Below are positions 43,885 to 51,529 of a stretch of DNA of 64,000 nt, piece by piece. The stretch's first letter is position 1. The number at the start of each line of letters is the position of its first letter. This DNA comes from an uncultured bacterium. Lineage in GTDB: Bacteria > Krumholzibacteriota > Krumholzibacteriia > LZORAL124-64-63. A program made the translations under genes and the position numbers. Location of the stretch: assembly GCA_903912525.1 (NCBI GenBank), contig CAIWHK010000009.1, forward strand, positions 1 through 64,000, given 5' to 3'. The notes under the pieces are model-generated. The model had not been told where the DNA came from, did no database searches, and worked only from the letters and a program-made list of their open reading frames with translations.

Positions 43885-45798
43885 GTGACCCACAACAGCA
43901 TCTGCATGCCGACGCGCCGCCTCGCGGCCGTGGCCCTCGTCCTCACCCTGGCCGCCAGCCTCGGCGCCGCCACCCCCGCGCGGGCGAGCTGGTCGCTGCT
44001 CTGGGCCGACGAGTTCAACGGCACCACCCTCGACGCCACCGCCTGGACGCCGGATACCGGCACGGGCTGCCCGTCGCTGTGCGGGTGGGGCAACGCCGAG
44101 CTCGAGTACTACCGCTCGCAGAACGTGACGGTGAGCGGCGGCAACCTCGTCATCACCTCGCGCGCCGAGTCGTTCAGCGGCTCAAACTACACGTCGGGCA
44201 AGATCACGACGCGTGGCAAGAAGACGTTCCTCTACGGGCGCATCGAGATGCGGGCCAAGCTGCCGGTCGGCGGCGGCATGTGGCCGGCCTTCTGGATGAT
44301 GCCGCAGGACAACGTATACGGCGGCTGGGCCTCGAGCGGCGAGATCGACATCATGGAAGCGTCGAACGCGATGACGTCGATCGCCGGCACCCTCCACTTC
44401 GGCGGCACCTCGCCCAACAACACGTCCTCGGGCGGGTCGTATTCGATGGGCGGGGGCAGCTTCGCAGCCGCCTACCACACCTACGCCGTCGAGTGGGAAC
44501 CGGACGTCATGCGCTGGTACGTGGACGACGTGCTGTTCTCGACGAAGACCAGCGCGCAGTGGTACTCCAACGCCGTGCCGGCGAACGCCCGCGCGCCGTT
44601 CGACCAGCCGTTCTACATCATCCTGAACGCGGCGGTGGGCGGCTACTACACCGGTTGCACCAGTTCAAGTTGCGTGACGGCGACCTTCCCGCAGCAGTTC
44701 CTGATCGACTACGTGCGCGTGTACCAGGACATCCCCAACAACCTGCCGGCCGTGGCCATCACCTCGCCGCTGCCCGGCAGCACCCTGCCCGCCGGCGACA
44801 TCGTCTTCGAGGCGACGGCCTCCGACAGCGACGGCACCATCACCACCGTCGAGTTCTGGAACGGCACGACGCTGCTGGGCGCCGACACGACTGCGCCCTA
44901 CTCCTTCACCTGGGCCGCGGTCCCGGCCGGCTGCGCGACGATCACGGCGAAGGCCATCGACAACCTCGGCGGCGTCGCCAACAGCACCGTCGACCTGACG
45001 ATCGGCGCCGGCTGCGGCCAGATCGGCTTCTCGGGCGATGCGTTCCTGCTGCCGGGACGGATCCAGGCGGAGAACTACGACGGCGGCGGCGAGGGCATCG
45101 CCTTCCACGACCTCGACGCGACCAACAACGGCGGGCTCTATCGCCCGAGCGAGGGCGTCGACATCGAGGCCTGCACCGACACGGGCGGCGGCTTCAACAC
45201 CGGCTGGACGAATCCCGGCGAGTGGATGGAATACACGGTCCGCGCCCAGGGCACCGGGTCGTACACGCTGAAGGCGCGCGTCTCGTCGCTGTCGGGCGGG
45301 GGCAAGTTCCGCGTGACGTTCGGCGGGGTGGACAAGACCGGCGAGATCACCGTGCCGACCACCGGCGGCTGGCAGACGTGGACGACGGTGACGACGACGG
45401 TAATGCTGGATGCCGGCACGCAGGTGCTGCGGTTCGCGCCGACGGCGTCGGGCTTCAACTTCAACTGGCTCGAGATCACGCCCAACTGGGCCTCGGCCGC
45501 GCCGGGCGTGCCCGCGCTGGAGGCCGTGCTGGATCCGTGCCGCCCGAATCCGTTCAACCCGTCGACGACGATCAGCTACGAGCTGCCGGCGGCGACAACG
45601 GTCTCACTCGCTGTCTATGATGTGTCCGGCAAGGTCGTGCGGACGCTGGTGGCGGCCGAGTCCGTCGACGCCGGCCGCCACGAGGTCACCTGGAATGGTC
45701 GCGATGACGCCGGTCGCGCGGCCCCCGCGGGCGTGTACTTCTGCCGCCTGGATGCGGGCGGCGCGACGCGGACACAGCGGATGACGCTGCTGAAATAA
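43885..45798 (+). CDS. Secreted GH16 endo-beta-glucanase-like enzyme with CBM6 and FlgD-like domains
   Basis: A 637-residue exported glycosidase. Signal peptide ends near PARA (residue 34). The GH16 domain (about 36-280) has the catalytic signature SSGEIDIMEAS with Glu153, Asp155 and Glu158, and RIEMRAKLPVGGGMWPAFWMM. Next an immunoglobulin-like module (VAITSPLPGSTLPAGDIVFEA), a family-6-type carbohydrate-binding module (RIQAENYDGGGEGIAFHD, GEWMEYTVRA), and a FlgD-like end (RPNPFNPSTTISYELP). Likely cuts laminarin-type or related beta-glucans outside the cell. The GTG start at 43885 has CGGAGG eight bases upstream; an ATG at 43906 is the alternative. Confidence 0.92.
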   Translation: MTHNSICMPTRRLAAVALVLTLAASLGAATPARASWSLLWADEFNGTTLDATAWTPDTGTGCPSLCGWGNAELEYYRSQNVTVSGGNLVITSRAESFSGSNYTSGKITTRGKKTFLYGRIEMRAKLPVGGGMWPAFWMMPQDNVYGGWASSGEIDIMEASNAMTSIAGTLHFGGTSPNNTSSGGSYSMGGGSFAAAYHTYAVEWEPDVMRWYVDDVLFSTKTSAQWYSNAVPANARAPFDQPFYIILNAAVGGYYTGCTSSSCVTATFPQQFLIDYVRVYQDIPNNLPAVAITSPLPGSTLPAGDIVFEATASDSDGTITTVEFWNGTTLLGADTTAPYSFTWAAVPAGCATITAKAIDNLGGVANSTVDLTIGAGCGQIGFSGDAFLLPGRIQAENYDGGGEGIAFHDLDATNNGGLYRPSEGVDIEACTDTGGGFNTGWTNPGEWMEYTVRAQGTGSYTLKARVSSLSGGGKFRVTFGGVDKTGEITVPTTGGWQTWTTVTTTVMLDAGTQVLRFAPTASGFNFNWLEITPNWASAAPGVPALEAVLDPCRPNPFNPSTTISYELPAATTVSLAVYDVSGKVVRTLVAAESVDAGRHEVTWNGRDDAGRAAPAGVYFCRLDAGGATRTQRMTLLK

Positions 45799-45801
45799 CG
45801 G

Positions 45802-46068
45802 TCAGGTCGTGGGCCGCGGCGTCTTGACGGCGGCGGCCAGCCTGTTCCACACCAGGACGGTCTGCGGCTTGAGGCCGGCGCGCGCATCGGCGTCGGCCGC
45901 GCGGAAGCCCGTGAATGCCGTCAGTGCGTCGGCGTGCATCGCCCGCAGTTCGTCGATCCGCTGCGCCGACGGCGTGCCCACCGTCTCGACGGGCTGCGCG
46001 GCCTGCCACTCGATCCTGTCGCGCCAGGTCTTCAGCTGCTTGTCCATCTTCCGGAAAGTCGTGCTCAT
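45802..46068 (-). CDS. Small protein of unknown function
   Basis: An 88-residue cytosolic protein, MSTTFRKMDKQLKTWRDRIEWQAAQ at the start. It is helical, with no cysteine, no membrane helix and no motif I recognise. AAGGGGGCGG precedes the ATG well. It ends three bases from the GH16 stop on the other strand. The RRM gene lies upstream, with a terminator between. Confidence 0.6.
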   Translation of the reverse strand: MSTTFRKMDKQLKTWRDRIEWQAAQPVETVGTPSAQRIDELRAMHADALTAFTGFRAADADARAGLKPQTVLVWNRLAAAVKTPRPTT

Positions 46069-46137
46069 GTCCGCCCCCTTGGGGATGTGATCACCAGGTG
46101 TGCGCCGCTGCGACGCCCGCCCCGGGAAGATCCGCTT

Positions 46138-46175
46138 GTGAAAGAAGAGCCCCGCCACCTTCCGGCAGCGGGGCT
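46138..46175 (-). terminator. Intrinsic terminator of the RRM gene
   Basis: AGCCCCGC and GCGGGGCT (46148-46155 and 46168-46175) form an 8-bp stem. Read on the minus strand it is followed by CTTCTTTCAC. It lies 36 bp after the RRM stop. Confidence 0.65.
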
Positions 46176-46210
46176 CCATCAGCATCAACCCGCAGGCTGA
46201 TCCTGCCCGA

Positions 46211-46513
46211 CTACCAACGACTGCCGCCGCCGCCACCGCCACCGCCGCTGCCGCCGGTGCGGGGACGATCCTGGGCCTCGTTGACGCGCAGCGCGCGCCC
46301 GCCGAGGTCCTTGCCGTCCAGCGCCTGGACCATCGTCTGCACCGCGTCATCATCGACTTCGACGAAGCCGAAGCCGCGCGGGCGACCGGTCTCGCGATCG
46401 TTGATCAGCGCCACCGAGTGAACGGTGCCGTGCTGGCCGAACATCTGCGAGATCTGGTCGTCGGTGGCCGTGAAGGGCAGGTTGCCCACGTAGAGTTTCT
46501 TCAAGGTCTTCAC
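46211..46513 (-). CDS. RRM-domain RNA-binding protein
   Basis: A 100-residue protein consisting of one RNA-recognition motif with RNP2 (LYVGNLPF) and RNP1 (RGFGFVEV), followed by a glycine-rich tail (TGGSGGGGGGGGSRW). This is the bacterial Rbp-type protein found in cyanobacteria and many FCB and delta-type bacteria; it binds single-stranded RNA and is often induced by cold. The leader holds a 12-bp palindrome CCAAGCGCTTGG (46539-46550) and a CCCCCGA/TCGGGGG hairpin (46626-46642), possible regulatory structures. Confidence 0.92.
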   Translation of the reverse strand: MKTLKKLYVGNLPFTATDDQISQMFGQHGTVHSVALINDRETGRPRGFGFVEVDDDAVQTMVQALDGKDLGGRALRVNEAQDRPRTGGSGGGGGGGGSRW

Positions 46514-46725
46514 TCCCGATGCGGGCTGTCCCGCTTTACCAAGCGCTTGGATTCGCCAAGTGATTCCGGCTCGTCCGCTGCGCCTCTGAGGGGACCGATC
46601 ACCCTGGTGCGGCGATCCCGTCCCGGTCCCCCGATGCTCGGGGGAACTCGCCAGACCCGTCCACGTGTGGGCGGACCTGTTGAGACATGGTAGTCAGGTT
46701 GGGTGGGAGATGCCGGTTTGCGCGG

Positions 46726-47859
46726 TTACGGGCAGCGCTCGGCGGCGCGCCGACCGTCCAGAACTGCCTGTTCAAGCTCTTGCGGGGTCGGTAACAGCAA
46801 TTCGTAGCGCGCGGCGATGATGTGTTGCTCGCCCTGCGGCAGGGTCATGCGGACAACGGCGTCGTTCTTTCGGGAGCAGAGGGCGATGCCGATGGTGGGC
46901 TCCTCGTGCGGCTCGCGCTGCGTGCGGTCGAACCAGTTCACGTACATCTGCATCTGCCCGAGGTCGCGGTGCGTGAGCTTGCCTAGTTTCAGGTCGATCA
47001 CCACGAAACAGCGGAGCAGGCGGTTGTAGAGCACCAGGTCGACGAAGAAGTGGTCGCCGTCGAGCGTGATGCGCTTCTGCCGCGCGATGAAGCAGAAGCC
47101 CTTGCCGAGTTCGAGCATGAATTCCTGAAGGTGGTCGATGATGGCCTGCTCGAGGTCGCGCTCGCGCCAGTGCGGGCGTTCGGGCAGGCCGAGGAATTCG
47201 AGGACGACCGGGTCCTTCATGACGTCCTGCGGGGTGAGGAGTTCCTGGCCTTTGTGGGCCAGGGCGAGGACCTCGTCCTTGTCGCGGCTGGCGGCGAGGC
47301 GTTCGTAGAGGTGGGAGGCGATCTGGCGTTCTAGTTCGCGAACGGACCAGCCTTGGGTGGCGGCTTCCAGTTCGTAGAAGGAGCGGGCGGATGGCTCCTC
47401 AACAGCCATCAAGAATCGATAGTGGGTCCAGCTAAGTTCTTGTCGAAATGCCGGTTGTGACGCCACGGGCAATTGTCGTCGCACTGCGACGACAATTTGT
47501 TGGGAATCAGTATCAATTATGGACTGCGCTTGCGTTTCGAGTTCGGGATAGGTCAGGTAGAACTGCCGAACGCGCGTGAGGTGCTTCAAGCCAAACCCCT
47601 TGCCGAAGCGCAGGGTGAGGCGATCAGAAAGTTGCGCCAAGACCTCCTCACCGTATCCGGCCCGCTGGTCCCCCTGCTGCTCGACCAGGACGATCTGCCG
47701 TCCGATCTCCCAATAGGTCTGCACCATGGTCGAGTTGACGGCGCGCGCCACGCGGCCCTGTGCGCCGGAGACGATCTCGACGACCTTCTGAAACAGGCTG
47801 TCCGCGGCGACACGGGTGGCATCGGTTGTCGCCGGGGGTTGGCGGGTGTTGTCGGGCAT
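46726..47859 (-). CDS. DUF1016 (YhcG-like) PDDEXK nuclease with a palindromic in-frame insert
   Basis: A 377-residue protein of the DUF1016 family. N-terminal helical domain (ARAVNSTMVQTYWEIGRQIVLVEQQG, GKGFGLKHLTRVRQFYLTYP, LSWTHYRFLMAVEEPSARSFYELEA); C-terminal nuclease domain with RITLDGDHFFVDLVLYN and VVIDLKLGKLTHRDLGQMQMYVNWFD, a PD-(D/E)xK fold. YhcG-type proteins often occur with mobile and defence genes. Residues about 110-138, between two normally adjacent blocks, hold SQQIVVAVRRQL, encoded by a 27-bp palindrome (47471-47497) of the kind repeated downstream. The start at 47859 follows AGGAGC; the longer frame to 48048 is Pro/Arg-rich. Confidence 0.88.
   Translation of the reverse strand: MPDNTRQPPATTDATRVAADSLFQKVVEIVSGAQGRVARAVNSTMVQTYWEIGRQIVLVEQQGDQRAGYGEEVLAQLSDRLTLRFGKGFGLKHLTRVRQFYLTYPELETQAQSIIDTDSQQIVVAVRRQLPVASQPAFRQELSWTHYRFLMAVEEPSARSFYELEAATQGWSVRELERQIASHLYERLAASRDKDEVLALAHKGQELLTPQDVMKDPVVLEFLGLPERPHWRERDLEQAIIDHLQEFMLELGKGFCFIARQKRITLDGDHFFVDLVLYNRLLRCFVVIDLKLGKLTHRDLGQMQMYVNWFDRTQREPHEEPTIGIALCSRKNDAVVRMTLPQGEQHIIAARYELLLPTPQELEQAVLDGRRAAERCP
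47471..47518. repeat. Palindrome family B, copy inside the DUF1016 gene
   Basis: AATTGTCGTCGCA, one C, TGCGACGACAATT: a perfect 13-bp inverted repeat of 27 bp, followed by a looser TTG/CAA pair ending in TATCAATT. It keeps the reading frame of the nuclease gene. Confidence 0.85.
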
Positions 47860-48036
47860 GGGAAGCTCCTGAATGGGCTGGCAGAGGTGATGCGGACGCG
47901 GCGCGGCCGTTCTTGAGGCTGGCGCGTCCGGTCGGATTTGCGATGGTGGTTGGAAGGACTGTGCCGGGTAGGACTGCCGGATGGGACTGGGGCCGGCGTT
48001 GGGTCTGCAGGGAAATGTGTGAGGCAAAGTGACGCG

Positions 48037-48080
48037 AATTCCGTCCACACTGTGGACGGAATTTGATGAAGATCATTATC
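48037..48080. repeat. Palindrome family B copy
   Basis: AATTCCGTCCACA, C, TGTGGACGGAATT (48037-48063), then a second small hairpin TGAT-gaag-ATCA (48064-48075). Arms are perfect but differ in sequence from the other copies. Confidence 0.85.
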
Positions 48081-48142
48081 GGCTGACTGGCGATCTGGAC
48101 CCGCGCACATTCATAGACACGGGCAATGCGGAGTATCGGGAA

Positions 48143-48212
48143 TTGCGCCGGCGCAAGCGCGTCGACAATTGTCGCCACACTGTGGCGACAATTTGTTGAT
48201 TGTCAATTTCGT
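48143..48212. repeat. Composite A+B palindromic element
   Basis: Family-A core at 48143-48156, ten bases, then family B: AATTGTCGCCACA, C, TGTGGCGACAATT (48167-48193), then TTGATTGTCAA (48196-48206). The distance from A start to B centre is 37 bp, the same as in the copy at 48569. Confidence 0.88.
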
Positions 48213-48289
48213 CGGGATTGGGCCAAGAACCCACGAGCGGCTGAAAATGTGAAGGGGCGTCGCGCTCCACTCCTGCCGCCGAACGCGAC

Positions 48290-48337
48290 TTGCGCCGGCG
48301 CTCCTATCACGACTCTGTGAGAGTTGCGCCGGCGCAA
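48290..48337. repeat. Paired family-A palindromes, 34-bp period
   Basis: TTGCGCCGGCGC (48290, one arm imperfect) and TTGCGCCGGCGCAA (48324-48337) flank a spacer with TCAC-gactct-GTGA, a third hairpin. Confidence 0.85.
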
Positions 48338-48489
48338 GTGGCGGCGATCAGGGATTCGAAGCGTGGCGCAGCAAGCGGGTTTGCCGGAAGAGGGCCTTTA
48401 GATTCCCCCAAGACGTGGTCTCCGCGCAGCCCGCACCAACCCACTTCCGACCCGGCGGTCGTTGAGATGTATCTCATGAGGCACACGGC

Positions 48490-48535
48490 AATTCGCGCCA
48501 CAGTGTGGCGCGAATTCATTGGATATCAATTTCAA
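48490..48535. repeat. Palindrome family B copy
   Basis: AATTCGCGCCACA, G, TGTGGCGCGAATT (48490-48516), then ATTG-gatat-CAAT (48518-48530). Preceded by a TGAGA/TCTCA inverted repeat rather than a family-A core. Confidence 0.85.
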
Positions 48536-48568
48536 TGGAAGGAGCCCATGGCCTGCGCTCGTCGCGAA

Positions 48569-48638
48569 TTGCGCCGGCGCAACTGCGTCCCAACGGGACT
48601 CCACAGTGTGAAGCCAATTTGTTGATTATCAATTTCGC
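48569..48638. repeat. Composite A+B palindromic element, partly decayed
   Basis: Family-A core at 48569-48582; B centre at 48606 with only CACA/TGTG still paired and the outer arms decayed; then the perfect TTGATTATCAA (48622-48632). Spacing is as in the copy at 48143. Confidence 0.8.
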
Positions 48639-48715
48639 ATAACCAGGGAGACAATCGACGCCTGATAAAGCCCGCGAGGAACGTCGGCCTCCCGGCCCTT
48701 GGCACCGAACCCGAC

Positions 48716-48763
48716 TTGCGCCGGCGCAACCATCACGACTCAGTGAGACTTGCGCCGGCGCAA
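48716..48763. repeat. Paired family-A palindromes, 34-bp period
   Basis: Two perfect TTGCGCCGGCGCAA cores (48716-48729 and 48750-48763) flank a 20-nt spacer with TCAC-gactca-GTGA. It ends five bases from the methyltransferase stop. Confidence 0.9.
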
Positions 48764-48767
48764 CTCC

Positions 48768-49508
48768 TCAAACCCTGGCCACAATCACCGCCAACGGCCA
48801 AACCACCCGCCGCCTCACCCGCAACCCGCCCCACGCCGCCTCCAGCTCCGCGCGGACCTCTCCCACGGGATCGCGCCCCGTCTCGGCAGCGCACCGCGCC
48901 ACCGCCGACCAACTGGCCAGATACCCGAGCACGTGTTCAAGGCTCCAGTCCGCCGTCATCGCAAACGCAGGCGCCTCCAAAGCGCGCCCCGGCAGCGAAA
49001 GGTGCGCATACCCATCCTCGACATGCCGCCTCTCGGCCTGCCACCAAGGGTCCAGCCCTGCGTAGAACGCATCGATGATCGCATCAACACCGGGCGTGAC
49101 GCGGTGCAGGTTGTACGTCCACGCGGCGACGACCGCGCCCGGCGCGGCGACGCGGCGCACCTCGGCGGCGAAGGCGGCCTGGTCGAACCAGTGCAACGCC
49201 TGCGCGACGGTGATGAGGTCGACGGTGTGGTCGGCCAGCGCGGGCAGCGACTCGGCGGCGACGTGGTAGTGCACGTTCGGGTGCGGGGTGGCCTGGGCGA
49301 TCTGGCTTTCGCTGGGGTCGCTGGCCTCGACGTGCGCGAAGTGCGCCGCCAGGCCGAGCGTGGCCTGGCCGTTGCCGCAGCCGGCATCCCAGGCAAGGCC
49401 CGTGCGGCGGGCCTGCGAGGCCAGCCACGTATAGAGCGCCGCGGGATAGGTGGGGCGATAGGCGGCGTAGTCGGCCGACTGTCTGGAGAAGTGGTCCTGG
49501 ATGCCCAT
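48768..49508 (-). CDS. SAM-dependent class I methyltransferase
   Basis: A 246-residue cytosolic methyltransferase. Start MGIQDHFSRQSADYAAYRPTYP is typical of the UbiE/SmtA-like and trans-aconitate-like group; motif I is LAWDAGCGNGQATLGLA, followed by VEASDPSESQIAQA, then VDLITVAQALHWFD (motif IV/V region, with HWF common in this group). C-terminal part is variable. The substrate cannot be read. Ends at the edge of a repeat pair. The pyrophosphatase gene lies 41 bp upstream in the same direction and may share a transcript. Confidence 0.88.
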   Translation of the reverse strand: MGIQDHFSRQSADYAAYRPTYPAALYTWLASQARRTGLAWDAGCGNGQATLGLAAHFAHVEASDPSESQIAQATPHPNVHYHVAAESLPALADHTVDLITVAQALHWFDQAAFAAEVRRVAAPGAVVAAWTYNLHRVTPGVDAIIDAFYAGLDPWWQAERRHVEDGYAHLSLPGRALEAPAFAMTADWSLEHVLGYLASWSAVARCAAETGRDPVGEVRAELEAAWGGLRVRRRVVWPLAVIVARV

Positions 49509-49549
49509 GCGTGCGGGCTCCCCGGTTGGTGATGCGGGCCGACGGCGGG

Positions 49550-50221
49550 TCAGCGCGAGCGCAGGCGCTCGAACAGGCCCTTGAGGTCGCCGAACTTCTC
49601 GACGTAGTCGGCCATGCTGCGTTCGATGACTTCGTGGGCCTCGGCGCGGCCGTAGATGTGCGTGATCTCGGTCTCGCTGCGACGGGCGCCGGGCGCGTCC
49701 TTGTAGGTCAGGAAGTAGTGGCGCAGGCGCTCGATCATCGAGGCGGGACACTCGTAGATGTCGCGCAGGTGGCCGTAGATGGCATCGGTGCCGAGCACGG
49801 CGATGATCTTGTCGTCGGCCTCGTTGCCGTCGATCATGCGCAGGCCGCCGATGGGCGTCACGGTCAGGAGGATGTCGCCGTGCGTGATGGTCTTCTCGGC
49901 CAGGATGCAGATGTCCAGCGGGTCGCCGTCGCCGACGATGCCCGTGCGCGAGGCCTGCTTCATGCAGTACTCGGCCACCTTCGGCCCGCAGTAGGTCTGC
50001 GGCAGCAGGCCGTACAGGGTCGGGTAGACGTTCGAGAACTTCTGTGGGCGGTCGACCTTGAGCAGGCCGGTGGGCTTGTCGAGTTCGTACTTCACCGTGT
50101 CCGACGGCACGATCTCGACGTAGGCCGTGACGCGCTCGGGCGCCTCGTCGCCGATGGCCACCCCGTGCCAGGGATGCGCGCGGAACAGGTGGTGAAGCAG
50201 GTCGATGTTGACGTTTTCCAT
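49550..50221 (-). CDS. ppa: Inorganic pyrophosphatase (family I)
   Basis: A 223-residue soluble pyrophosphatase that splits PPi into two phosphates. The family signature DGDPLDICIL with metal-binding aspartates is present, along with EIVPSDTVKYELDKPTGLLKVDRP and FSNVYPTLYGLLPQTYCG. Longer than E. coli Ppa by about 45 residues, mostly at both ends, as in some eukaryote-like or FCB variants. It pulls pyrophosphate-releasing reactions such as that of Acs. Confidence 0.93.
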   Translation of the reverse strand: MENVNIDLLHHLFRAHPWHGVAIGDEAPERVTAYVEIVPSDTVKYELDKPTGLLKVDRPQKFSNVYPTLYGLLPQTYCGPKVAEYCMKQASRTGIVGDGDPLDICILAEKTITHGDILLTVTPIGGLRMIDGNEADDKIIAVLGTDAIYGHLRDIYECPASMIERLRHYFLTYKDAPGARRSETEITHIYGRAEAHEVIERSMADYVEKFGDLKGLFERLRSR

Positions 50222-50462
50222 GGCAAGGTCTCCAGCCAGAAAGGCCCCCCGGGCGGCGGTTGACGCCCGTCATGATAGCGTCATCGGCCAGGATTGCGAA
50301 GGGTTGACCTGACACCGGTTTCCGGGCGCGCGCAGGGGGGCCGGGGCCGACCGCATGGACAGGGGCCCCGATGTGTGTTTTCTTGGGGGAAGAACCGCTC
50401 CCGGCCCGTCCCGGCGGGTGTCGCCGGGCCTGCCTCCGGGGGCGCCAGCAGAGGTATATATA

Positions 50463-51497
50463 GTGTCGCCAGGCCTGCAGGCCGCCTCGCTCGGCCCGTT
50501 CCCGTCGCCCGCCGACGGGATGCTCGTCGACCCCCAGGGTCGTCGCCTGGACTACCTGCGCCTGGCCGTCACCGACCGCTGCAACCTCCGCTGCCAGTAC
50601 TGCATGCCCGCCGCCGGGGTCACCCTGGGCGAGCGCGACGAGATCCTCTCCATCGACGAGCTGATCCGCGTGGGCGGCATCTTCGCCGGCCTGGGCGTGC
50701 GCACATTCCGCATCACCGGCGGCGAGCCGCTGGTCCGGCGCGGCGTGGTGTCGCTGATCGCGGCGCTGCGCGCGCTGCCGTCATCCCCCGAGGTGCTGCT
50801 GACGACCAACGGCCTGCTGCTGGCCGACCACCTCGACGCGCTGGCCGACGCGGGCCTGCAGCGGGTGAACCTGAGCCTCGATTCGCTGGACCCCGCTACG
50901 TGGGCGACGATCACCCGGCGCGACGGCTTCGAGCGCGTGCGCGCCGCCGTTGACCAGGTTTTGGCGCGCGGGATGGGCCTGAAGATCAACATGGTGGTGC
51001 TGCCGGGCACCAACGACCACGAACTGGCGGCGTTCGCCGACCTGGCGCGCGAGCGGCCCGTCACCGTGCGCTTCATCGAGCCGATGCCGTTCGTGGGCGA
51101 AGGCCGGCTGTGCGGACCGGGCATCACGGGGACCGAGATCCTGGCGAAGCTGGCCGGGTCGCACGCCATCGAGGCCGAGCCCGTTGTCGCCGGGTCGGTT
51201 GAGAAGCTGTTCCGCATCGACGGGTTCCTCGGACGCATCGGCGTCATCGAGGGGCACAGCCGCACGTTCTGCGGCACGTGCCGCCGGCTGCGCCTGGACG
51301 CGCGGGGCCGCATGCGGACCTGCCTGTACGGGCGGCCGTCGGCGTTCCTGCGCCCTTTGATCAGGGCCGGGGCCGAGGACAGCGCGCTCATTGCCGCCAT
51401 CCGCCAGTCGGTGGCCGGCCGGCTGGCCGACGGCGTGGCATCCGAACTGGACCACCGCCGCCACAACCTCGACAGCATGGTCAACATCGGCGGCTGA
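50463..51497 (+). CDS. moaA: GTP 3',8-cyclase MoaA
   Basis: A radical-SAM enzyme for the first step of molybdenum cofactor synthesis, 344 residues from the GTG at 50463, which has AGAGG eight bases upstream. The usual family N-terminus begins later, at MLVDPQGRRLDYLRLAVTDRC (ATG 50520), so the start is uncertain by 19 codons. The SAM cluster motif is CNLRCQYC, GGEPLVRRG follows, and the second cluster has FCGTCRRLRLDARGRMRTCLYG. The C-terminus ends NIGG, the double glycine needed for activity. It is the first gene of moaA-moeA-pyrC. Confidence 0.95.
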   Translation: MSPGLQAASLGPFPSPADGMLVDPQGRRLDYLRLAVTDRCNLRCQYCMPAAGVTLGERDEILSIDELIRVGGIFAGLGVRTFRITGGEPLVRRGVVSLIAALRALPSSPEVLLTTNGLLLADHLDALADAGLQRVNLSLDSLDPATWATITRRDGFERVRAAVDQVLARGMGLKINMVVLPGTNDHELAAFADLARERPVTVRFIEPMPFVGEGRLCGPGITGTEILAKLAGSHAIEAEPVVAGSVEKLFRIDGFLGRIGVIEGHSRTFCGTCRRLRLDARGRMRTCLYGRPSAFLRPLIRAGAEDSALIAAIRQSVAGRLADGVASELDHRRHNLDSMVNIGG

Positions 51498-51529
51498 CGC
51501 ATCTTTTCGCCAAGAAGGGAACTGCCGCC

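Larger units (their letters stand above)
47860..48767. other. 908-bp gene-free region packed with palindromic repeats
   Basis: No credible gene is seen between the DUF1016 and methyltransferase genes. The region holds four more copies of family B (48037, 48143, 48490 and 48569) and six family-A palindromes (48143, 48290, 48324, 48569, 48716 and 48750). Short ORFs here are translations of the repeats; several share a line such as DNQQIVATVWRQL on the minus strand. Confidence 0.8.

Noticed and set aside
48076-48729. Small ORFs on the minus strand with shared text DNQQIV...WRQL
   Set aside because: They are translations of the palindromic repeats, lack ribosome binding sites and have no homologous length; only the in-frame copy in DUF1016 is coding.
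48290-48763. CRISPR array
   Set aside because: The 34-bp period occurs only as pairs, spacers are similar rather than unique, and no cas genes are present.
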